Shown one piece after another: positions 4,608 to 9,752 of a stretch of 9,752 nt of DNA. The DNA is taken from contig VBJX01000020.1 in the NCBI GenBank assembly GCA_005879775.1, positions 1 through 9,752 of the forward strand, read 5' to 3'. Position 1 is the first letter of the stretch. Each line of letters begins with the position of its first letter. A program made the position numbers and the translations under genes. The notes beneath the pieces were generated by a model. It saw only the letters and a program-made list of their open reading frames with translations, was not told the DNA's origin and did no database searches. The DNA is from Chloroflexota bacterium. Lineage in GTDB: Bacteria; Chloroflexota; Limnocylindria; QHBO01.

Positions 4608-6677
4608 ATGCGCCACAGGGGGGCGCTGATGCTCCGGCGAGCGAACGGGCATTCGGCCGTCCCGTCCAACGGCGGCCCCGTCGCGACGCCGAGCGACGCA
4701 CCGGTCCAGGTTGGCGATCGGGAGCGCCTGGCCCAGCTCGTGGCATCCACCCTCGACGCAGTGGTCACCATGGACCACCGCGGCATCGTCACCGGCTGGA
4801 ACCCGATGGCCGAGGAGACCTTCGGCTGGAGCGCCGCCGAGGCCGTCGGCCATCCGATGCAGGACCTGATCCTGCCTGCTCGCTATCGGATCGCACACCA
4901 GACCGGGTTTGCTCGCTACCTGAAGACAGGCACCGCCAGGATCCTCAACCAGCGGATCGAGGTCGAGGCCCTGCACCGCTCCGGCAAGGAGATTCCGGTG
5001 GAGCTGACCGTGGTCGCCGTGCGCCGTGACGGACACCCCGAGTTCAGCGCCTTCATTCGTGACCTGTCGCGAGTGCGCGCCGCCGAGGCCGCCCAGCGCG
5101 AATCCGAGGAGCGCTACCGGGAGCTGGTCGAAGGGCTGCCGGGCATCGTCTACCTCGATCGCCCGGGTGCGTTGGCGAAATACATCAGCCCTCAGGTCGA
5201 GCCGCTCCTCGGCTACTCGGTGGACGAGTGGCTCGCCGATCCAGACCTGTGGGTCAAGCTGCTCCACCCCGATGACCGCGAACGGGCCGTCGCCGAGCTG
5301 GCCGCCGGCGAAGCAAGCGGAGAGCGCTTCATGTCCGAGTATCGGCTCGTGGCGCGGGACGGCCGGGTGGTCTGGATCCGGGACGAGGCGACGCCCACCA
5401 GGGATCAACAGGGGGTGCTGGTGCACGGCGTGATGATCGACGTGACGCGCGTGCGCGAGATCGAGGCCGAGCTGGAGGCAGAGGTTGCCGAGCGCGCGGA
5501 GGTCGCCAGCTCGCTTGCCAGCTTCACCGGCGGCCCGACGCCGGAGGCGACCGCGGCGGCGCTCTGCGCTGGGCTGGTTCGCCTGCGGACGGTCGACATT
5601 GCCGTCGTCTACGCCTTCGAGCCCGGCGGCGCTGTTCCGCTCGGGGTGGCCGCCCCGCCCGGCGCCCCTGTGGCGGTCGGCCGGCGCCTGCCCTCGGCTC
5701 GCGCCACCTACCTGCGCGCCGGCGCCGAGCGCGGGCCCTGGGTCGAGGAGTGGCGCGACGCCGCGGGCCTGGACGAGCACCTGGGCGCATGGCTGGAGGT
5801 CGGCCTGCGCGCCGGCGTCCACGTCCCGCTCATGGACGGCGGCGTTCCCTACGGCCTGCTCGCGGCCGCGACCACGGCGGACGTTGGCAGCGAGGTGCTG
5901 GCCAGCCGAATCCCAGCGCTGCTGGAGTTCGCCACGGTCGCCAATGCCATCCTGGGTCCGCAGCTGCGCGCGCGGGGTTCGGAGGCGAGCATCAGCGCGT
6001 TGCGCGACCTGATCAGCGCCGGATCGGTGCGGACCGTCTTCCAGCCGGTGCTCAACCTGACATCGGGCGAGATCGTGGGCTACGAGGCCCTCACCCGCTT
6101 CCCCGACGGGAGCGAGCCGCTCCAGCGCTTCGGGGAGGCGGAGCGCGCCGGCCTGTCCGGGGAGCTGGAGCTCACCTGCCTGGCCTCGGCGCTCACCGCC
6201 TCAGCCGCCCTGCCGGAGGGACGCTGGCTGAGCGTCAACGTCACCCCGGCCGCGCTGCCGTCCCTCGGCAAGCTCGCCGCCCTGGCCGGCCATGACGGAC
6301 GGCAGCTGGTCATCGAGATCACGGAGCGGCTGCCGATCGACGACTACCACGCCGCGCGAAGGCAGCTGCGGCGGCACTTCCCGCATGCCCGTATCGCGGT
6401 TGACGACGCGGGAGCGGGCTTCGCCAGCCTGCGGCACATCGCCGAGCTTCGTCCGGCGATCGTCAAGCTCGACATCGCCCTGGTCCGCAACCTCCACCGC
6501 GACCCCGCCCGTGAGGCACTCATCGCCGGCATGGTTCACTTCGCCGCCGCATCCGGCTGTGACCTCATCGCCGAGGGGATCGAGTCGCCCGCCGAGCGAC
6601 GGGCCCTGGTCCGCCTCGGCGTCGAGTTCGGCCAGGGGTATCTGCTCGGTAAGCCGGTTCCCGCCGGGCGCGACTGA
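4608..6677 (+). CDS. PAS-PAS-(GAF-like)-EAL cyclic di-GMP phosphodiesterase
   Basis: A 689-residue cytoplasmic protein predicted to hydrolyse c-di-GMP to linear pGpG. Order: a disordered start, PAS 1 (about 38-150, with LDAVVTMDHRGIVTGWNPMAE), PAS 2 (about 166-276, with a YLDRPG...YISPQVEPLLGYS core and PAC-like end), a short coiled coil (AELEAEVAERAEV), an Ala-rich GAF-like region (about 306-455) and the EAL domain (about 465-689). All catalytic positions I could check are kept: E493 (YEALTR), N544 (SVNVTP), E570 (EITE), D599/D600, K620, E656 (AEGIES) and Q676 (GQGY). Loop 6 reads DDAGAGFAS instead of the usual DDFGTGYSS, a variant that may affect dimer-based activation. The start is ATG 4608 (AGGA overlapping the previous stop) or ATG 4629 (stronger AGGGGGG); the choice changes only seven residues. 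The gene is nine bases from the GGDEF gene and almost certainly shares its transcript. The PAS ligands are unknown. Confidence 0.92.
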   Translation: MRHRGALMLRRANGHSAVPSNGGPVATPSDAPVQVGDRERLAQLVASTLDAVVTMDHRGIVTGWNPMAEETFGWSAAEAVGHPMQDLILPARYRIAHQTGFARYLKTGTARILNQRIEVEALHRSGKEIPVELTVVAVRRDGHPEFSAFIRDLSRVRAAEAAQRESEERYRELVEGLPGIVYLDRPGALAKYISPQVEPLLGYSVDEWLADPDLWVKLLHPDDRERAVAELAAGEASGERFMSEYRLVARDGRVVWIRDEATPTRDQQGVLVHGVMIDVTRVREIEAELEAEVAERAEVASSLASFTGGPTPEATAAALCAGLVRLRTVDIAVVYAFEPGGAVPLGVAAPPGAPVAVGRRLPSARATYLRAGAERGPWVEEWRDAAGLDEHLGAWLEVGLRAGVHVPLMDGGVPYGLLAAATTADVGSEVLASRIPALLEFATVANAILGPQLRARGSEASISALRDLISAGSVRTVFQPVLNLTSGEIVGYEALTRFPDGSEPLQRFGEAERAGLSGELELTCLASALTASAALPEGRWLSVNVTPAALPSLGKLAALAGHDGRQLVIEITERLPIDDYHAARRQLRRHFPHARIAVDDAGAGFASLRHIAELRPAIVKLDIALVRNLHRDPAREALIAGMVHFAAASGCDLIAEGIESPAERRALVRLGVEFGQGYLLGKPVPAGRD

Positions 6678-6690
6678 CTTCGAGCCCTGC

Positions 6691-6706
6691 CCCGGCGCTT
6701 GCCGGG
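6691..6706 (+). terminator. Hairpin after the EAL gene (weak terminator candidate)
   Basis: CCCGGC (6691-6696) and GCCGGG (6701-6706) form a six-base-pair stem with a GCTT loop, 14 bases after the EAL stop codon. No T-run follows, so Rho-independent termination is uncertain. The hairpin overlaps the first copy of an imperfect repeat. Confidence 0.35.
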
Positions 6707-6745
6707 TACGCCGGCCGGGCGCTTCGGCGGGTACGCTGGCGGGCG
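6694..6745 (+). repeat. Imperfect 24-25-base tandem repeat before glgA
   Basis: Two neighbouring copies share GGCGCTT (6694-6700 and 6718-6724), then a G/C-rich spacer, GGGTACGC (6704-6711 and 6729-6736) and a GG-C-GGG tail. The offset is 24 bases at the left and 25 at the right. The second copy supplies the TACGCT box of the glgA promoter; the first has TACGCC at the same place. Confidence 0.5.
6732..6737 (+). promoter_or_regulatory. TACGCT -10 box, leaderless promoter for glgA
   Basis: TACGCT fits TANNNT and ends eight bases before ATG 6746, so the transcript would start at about the start codon. No Shine-Dalgarno of the usual spacing is needed or clear, although GGCGGGCG before the ATG is purine-rich. 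Confidence 0.5.
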
Positions 6746-7945
6746 ATGAAGGCGCTCATCCTGACGAATGAGTACCCGCCGCACGTCTACGGCGGCGCGG
6801 GCATCCATGTCGCAGAGCTGACCCGGGAGCTGCGGCGCCGCATCTCGGTCGAGGTCCGCGCCTTCGGTGACCAGGATGAGGCCGATGACGGCTGGCGGGT
6901 GCGCGGCTATCCGCCGTCGCCGGCGGGCCCCGCCGATTCGAAGCTGCGAGGCGCCTGGGACGCCATCGGCCGCGACCTGGCGATGGCGGCCGATCCGGTC
7001 GACGCCGACCTGGTCCACTGCCATACCTGGTACAGCCACCTCGGGGGCCTGCTGGTCAAGCACGCGTACGAGATCCCGTTGGTCGTGACCGTCCACTCGC
7101 TGGAGCCGATGCGCCCCTGGAAGCGCGAGCAGCTGGGCGGCGGCTACGACCTGTCGAGCTGGGTCGAGCGCACCGCACTTGAGGCAGCCCAGGCGGTGAT
7201 CGCCGTCAGCCGGGGCACCCGCGACGACGTGCTGCGTCTCTTCGAGGTGGCCGCGGATCGCGTGCACGTCATCCACAACGGGATTGACACCACCGCCTTC
7301 GCCCCGGACCCGGCCACCGACCAGCTGGCTCGGCACGGCGTGGACCCCAGCGTGCCGTACGTCCTCTTCGTCGGGCGCGTGACGCGCCAGAAGGGGATCG
7401 TCCACCTGCTGCGCGCCATCGCGCACCTCGACCCGGGGATCGGCGTGGTGTTGGCGGCCGGGCAGCCGGACACCCCCGAGCTGGCCGCCGAGGTCGAGGA
7501 GGGCGTCGCATCGGCGCGGCGCAGCCGTCCCAACGTCGTCTGGATTCCGGAGATGCTGAGCCGCGAGGCGGTTCGCCAGCTCTACAGCCACGCGGCGGTC
7601 TTCGCCTGCCCATCGGTCTATGAGCCGTTCGGAATCACCAACCTGGAGGCGATGGCCTGCGAGCGGCCGGTGGTGGCCAGTGCCGTCGGAGGCATCCCCG
7701 AGGTGGTGGTCGATGGCGAGACCGGCCTGCTGGTCCCGGTCGAGCTGTCACCGGATGAGCCGATGACGCCGGTCGACGCCGATCGGTTTGCCCGCGACCT
7801 CGCGGGGGCGATCAACTCCCTGGTGGCCGATCCCGAGCTGCGCACGCGGATGGGCGCCGCCGGCCGGCGGCGCGCGGTCGAGGTCTTCAGCTGGCCGGCG
7901 ATCGCCGATCTGACCGTGGAGCTCTACCACAGCCTGCTCGCCTGA
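6746..7945 (+). CDS. glgA: Glycogen synthase of the actinobacterial GlgA/GlgM type (GT4 family)
   Basis: A 399-residue GT-B glycosyltransferase acting in the cytoplasm. It belongs by its motifs to the 'Corynebacterium-type' glycogen synthase group (TIGR02149-like), whose mycobacterial member GlgM makes maltose-1-phosphate from ADP-glucose and glucose-1-phosphate. Visible features: NEYPPHVYGGAGIHVAEL at about 8-24 (N-terminal glycine-rich loop), HCHTWYSHLGG near 91, VTVHSLEPMRPWKREQLGGGY, AVSRGTRDDV, VIHNGIDTTAF, GRVTRQKG with R211 and K216 contacting the sugar nucleotide phosphates, and the GT4 signature E293-PFGITNLE301 followed by AVGGIPEVV. It is full length for the family and much shorter than the roughly 480-residue enterobacterial GlgA. 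Whether it is a true elongating synthase or a GlgM-like enzyme cannot be settled from sequence alone, and no glgC, glgB or glgE lies in this window. The start follows a leaderless-type TACGCT box. The ABC ATPase gene begins 26 bases after the stop. Confidence 0.93.
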   Translation: MKALILTNEYPPHVYGGAGIHVAELTRELRRRISVEVRAFGDQDEADDGWRVRGYPPSPAGPADSKLRGAWDAIGRDLAMAADPVDADLVHCHTWYSHLGGLLVKHAYEIPLVVTVHSLEPMRPWKREQLGGGYDLSSWVERTALEAAQAVIAVSRGTRDDVLRLFEVAADRVHVIHNGIDTTAFAPDPATDQLARHGVDPSVPYVLFVGRVTRQKGIVHLLRAIAHLDPGIGVVLAAGQPDTPELAAEVEEGVASARRSRPNVVWIPEMLSREAVRQLYSHAAVFACPSVYEPFGITNLEAMACERPVVASAVGGIPEVVVDGETGLLVPVELSPDEPMTPVDADRFARDLAGAINSLVADPELRTRMGAAGRRRAVEVFSWPAIADLTVELYHSLLA

Positions 7946-7956
7946 CGTTGCTCGGC

Positions 7957-7962
7957 TACCAT
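7957..7962 (+). promoter_or_regulatory. TACCAT -10 box, leaderless promoter for the ABC exporter genes
   Basis: TACCAT fits TANNNT and ends nine bases before ATG 7972, in the 26-base gap after glgA. It argues for ATG 7972 over the in-frame TTG at 7948, which lies upstream of the box. Confidence 0.45.
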
Positions 7963-7971
7963 GCCGGCGCC

Positions 7972-8781
7972 ATGGTTCACGACACGCGGGACGCCGCCGC
8001 CTCGCATCGCGCTGGGCGGCCGGGCACACCGGTCATCGCCGTCCACGACCTGCGCAAGCGCTACGGCAGCCTGCAGGCGGTCGATGGGGTGAGCTTCGAG
8101 GTGACCGAGGGCGAGGTCTTCGGCATCCTCGGCCCCAACGGCGCTGGCAAGACCACGACCCTCGAGATGATCGAGGGGATGCGCACCATCGACTCGGGGA
8201 GTGCGGTGGTCGATGGCATCGACGTCAGCCGCGACCCGCGAGGGGTGAAGGCCCGCATCGGGATCCAGCTGCAGGCCTCGAGCTTCTTCGACGAGCTGAA
8301 CCTGGTCGAGCTGCTCGAGCTGTTCGGCCATCTCTACGGGCGCAGGGTCGATCCCGCCGTCCTTCTCGCCGACGTGGAGCTGAGCGACAAGGCCCAGTCT
8401 CAGGTCGGCACCCTCTCGGGCGGGCAGAAGCAGCGGTTCAGCATTGCTGCCGCGCTCGTCAACGAGCCTCGCGTCCTCTTTCTCGATGAGCCGACCACCG
8501 GGCTCGACCCGCAGGCTCGTCGCCATCTGTGGGGCCTCGTCGGCCAGATCAAGTCCCGCGGCCACACCGTGGTCCTCACCACCCACTACCTGGAAGAGGC
8601 CGAGGAGCTCTGCGATCGAGTGGCGATCATGGACGGGGGCAGGATCGTGGCCCTGGACAGGCCCCAGGGCCTGATCGACGCGCTCATCGGCCGTGGCTTC
8701 CGCAAGGAGCGGGTGGAGCGCCTGGCGAACCTCGAGGATGTCTTCATCGATCTGACCGGCCACCAGCTGCGCGAGGACTAG
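7972..8781 (+). CDS. ABC-2 type exporter ATP-binding protein
   Basis: A 269-residue nucleotide-binding subunit that would power the membrane permease encoded next. All ABC motifs are present: Walker A GPNGAGKTTT at 54-63, Q-loop in GIQLQASSFF, signature LSGGQKQR at 148-155, Walker B VLFLDEP with D172/E173, D-loop GLDPQARR, and the switch histidine H205 in TTHYLEEAEEL. It fits the CcmA/DrrA-type group (COG1131) by its SxxxGxLGPNGAGKTTT-like context and the LEDVFIDLTG ending. The stretch between the ATPase core and that ending is only about 30 residues, shorter than in many relatives, so the C-terminal accessory domain appears reduced. ATG 7972 is preferred over TTG 7948; the first 20 residues are not part of the ATPase fold, so the exact start matters little. 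The permease gene starts three bases after the stop codon. The substrate is unknown. Confidence 0.95.
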   Translation: MVHDTRDAAASHRAGRPGTPVIAVHDLRKRYGSLQAVDGVSFEVTEGEVFGILGPNGAGKTTTLEMIEGMRTIDSGSAVVDGIDVSRDPRGVKARIGIQLQASSFFDELNLVELLELFGHLYGRRVDPAVLLADVELSDKAQSQVGTLSGGQKQRFSIAAALVNEPRVLFLDEPTTGLDPQARRHLWGLVGQIKSRGHTVVLTTHYLEEAEELCDRVAIMDGGRIVALDRPQGLIDALIGRGFRKERVERLANLEDVFIDLTGHQLRED

Positions 8782-8784
8782 CCG

Positions 8785-9752
8785 ATGCGCTGGACGGTCT
8801 ACTGGTCGCTCCTGGTCGCCTGCGTGAAGATGTTCGTCCGCAATCGCGCGGCGCTCTTCTTCAGCCTGGTCGTGCCGTTGCTGATCATGCTCATCTTCGG
8901 CGTCCTGAAGTTCGGGGGAGCGGCATCGGTGGCGCTTGGGCTGGTCGACGAGGCAGGCAACGCCGACAGCCAGGCGCTGGTGTCCGTGCTCAAGGCCAAT
9001 CCCGCCTTCGACATGCACCAGGGAACCCGCGACGAGGAGCTGGGGGAGCTGAAGAGCGGGCACCGCGACCTCGTCCTGGTGATCGGCTCCACCTACGACC
9101 GCCAGCACCCGGGTGCGCCGGGATTGATCGCCTACAGCAACGCCGCGCGCCCGGAGCAGGCGCAGCTCGGCGGGCTGCTCCTGAATGCGGTCGTCGGCCA
9201 GATGCTCGCCGGCGACGGGTCAGGCGGTGCGCTGGTCCCGGTGCAGCAGCTGGCTGGCCGCGACTATGGCTACATCGACTTCCTGGTGCCGGGGATCGTG
9301 GGCCTGACGGTCATGCAGCTGGGCCTCTTCAGCGTCTCGTTCGGGTTCGTGCATCTCAAGCGAACCGGCGCCCTGCGCCGTCTCTTCGCCACGCCCACCA
9401 GCCCGGCCTACTTCCTGGCTGCGCAGGTGACGAGCCGCCTCCTGATTACCCTCGCCCAGGTTTTGGTGCTGCTGGGGGTGGGGCTCTGGTTCGGCCTTCA
9501 CCTGGTGGGCAGCGTCGCCCTGCTTCTGGGGGTCGCCGTCCTGGGCTCGACGATCTTCCTCGGCCTCGGGTTCGGGATCGCCGGGTGGGCCAAGAACGAG
9601 GACCAGGCGGCGCCGGTGGCCAACCTGGTGAGTCTGCCGATGACCTTCCTCTCGGGGGTCTTCTTCTCGCGCGACGCCATGCCCGACATCCTGCGCACCG
9701 TCACCGACTACCTGCCGCTCACCTACCTGAACGACGCCCTGCGCCGGATCAC
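8785..9752 (+). CDS. ABC-2 type exporter permease (3' end cut by window edge)
   Basis: Membrane subunit of the exporter, open for 322 codons to the right edge; similar permeases run about 370-380 residues, so the last helix and tail are probably missing. The plan is typical of ABC-2 permeases with a large loop: TM1 at about 23-41 (FFSLVVPLLIMLIFGVL), an extracytoplasmic domain at about 45-160, then helices at about 166-189 (LVPGIVGLTVMQLGLFSVSF), 205-238, 248-268 and 278-296. The conserved cytoplasmic elbow KRTGALRRLFATPTSPAYFLAAQ follows the second helix, and the GVFFSRDAMPD segment with LPLTYLNDALR near the edge is also characteristic. ATG 8785 is three bases after the ATPase stop (TAG 8779-8781), so the two are almost certainly translated from one message. 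The gene was reconstructed directly from the sequence because its frame has no stop within the window. Confidence 0.92.
   Translation, partial: MRWTVYWSLLVACVKMFVRNRAALFFSLVVPLLIMLIFGVLKFGGAASVALGLVDEAGNADSQALVSVLKANPAFDMHQGTRDEELGELKSGHRDLVLVIGSTYDRQHPGAPGLIAYSNAARPEQAQLGGLLLNAVVGQMLAGDGSGGALVPVQQLAGRDYGYIDFLVPGIVGLTVMQLGLFSVSFGFVHLKRTGALRRLFATPTSPAYFLAAQVTSRLLITLAQVLVLLGVGLWFGLHLVGSVALLLGVAVLGSTIFLGLGFGIAGWAKNEDQAAPVANLVSLPMTFLSGVFFSRDAMPDILRTVTDYLPLTYLNDALRRI

Noticed and set aside
4287..5822. 511-codon open frame on the minus strand across the GGDEF/EAL genes
   Set aside because: It is antisense to two genes with clear catalytic motifs. Its composition (Gly/Arg/His/Ala-rich, no recognisable domain) is what GC-rich codon bias produces on the opposite strand.
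6536..7591. 351-codon minus-strand frame opposite glgA
   Set aside because: Same reason: antisense to a full, motif-complete glycosyltransferase.
7948..7971. TTG 7948 as start of the ABC ATPase
   Set aside because: It would place the TACCAT box inside the coding region. ATG 7972 is the better codon, and the extra eight residues add no conserved sequence.
7924..9108. 394-codon minus-strand frame across the ABC transporter genes
   Set aside because: It is antisense to the intact ATPase and permease, with a low-complexity His/Gln/Asp-rich translation and no motif.
1..9752. CRISPR array, IS element, integrase, toxin-antitoxin or phage-defence genes
   Set aside because: I looked for regularly spaced repeats, transposase or recombinase motifs and small paired genes on both strands and saw none. 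The gene set reads as ordinary chromosomal content.

Overview
This is a GC-rich (roughly two-thirds G+C by eye), densely packed bacterial chromosome segment. It holds eight protein genes (the outer two cut by the window edges), one tRNA and one possible micro-gene. The gene set includes an F420-type luciferase-like oxidoreductase, an actinobacterial/GlgM-type glycogen synthase, a bacterial TMEM175 channel homologue and modular c-di-GMP proteins. Several starts look leaderless. Together these suggest a Chloroflexota (for example Limnocylindria-like) or actinobacterial environmental genome. The lineage is an inference; nothing in the window fixes it.

Layout. Positions 1-1463 carry two minus-strand genes, probably one transcript: a small four-helix membrane protein (945-1463) followed by an F420-dependent LLM-class oxidoreductase (914 to beyond the left edge). 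A short divergent promoter region (about 1464-1523) separates them from a possible 19-codon Lys/Pro-rich micro-gene on the plus strand (1536-1595). A minus-strand tRNA-Gly(TCC) with encoded CCA follows (1628-1703). From 1729 to the right edge every gene is on the plus strand: a TMEM175-like (DUF1211) channel (1729-2403); a membrane-anchored GAF-GAF-GGDEF protein (2487-4598); a PAS-PAS-(GAF-like)-EAL protein (4608-6677); a GlgA/GlgM glycosyltransferase (6746-7945); and an ABC-2 exporter made of an ATPase (7972-8781) and a permease (8785 to beyond the right edge). No intergenic stretch exceeds about 90 bases, and no IS element, CRISPR array or integrase is visible.

How the genes work together. 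The clearest functional unit is the GGDEF/EAL pair: a likely c-di-GMP maker and a likely c-di-GMP breaker only 9 bases apart, with a Shine-Dalgarno-like AGGA overlapping the first stop codon. The GGDEF half departs from consensus at several positions (GAEEF, FG for FK, NK for ND), so its activity is an open question. The EAL half keeps every catalytic residue I could check. The ATPase and permease form one exporter of unknown substrate. GlgA makes or extends alpha-1,4-glucan and has no visible glycogen-gene neighbours.

Regulation. Three plus-strand genes (2487, 6746, 7972) each have a TACNNT box ending 7-9 bases before the ATG and no obvious Shine-Dalgarno sequence, as expected for leaderless transcripts. 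Genes inside operons or with longer leaders (1463, 1536, 4608) have purine-rich Shine-Dalgarno sequences instead. I found no convincing wholly new system. The items most worth a second look are the variant cyclase next to an intact phosphodiesterase, the micro-gene and the leaderless promoter pattern.
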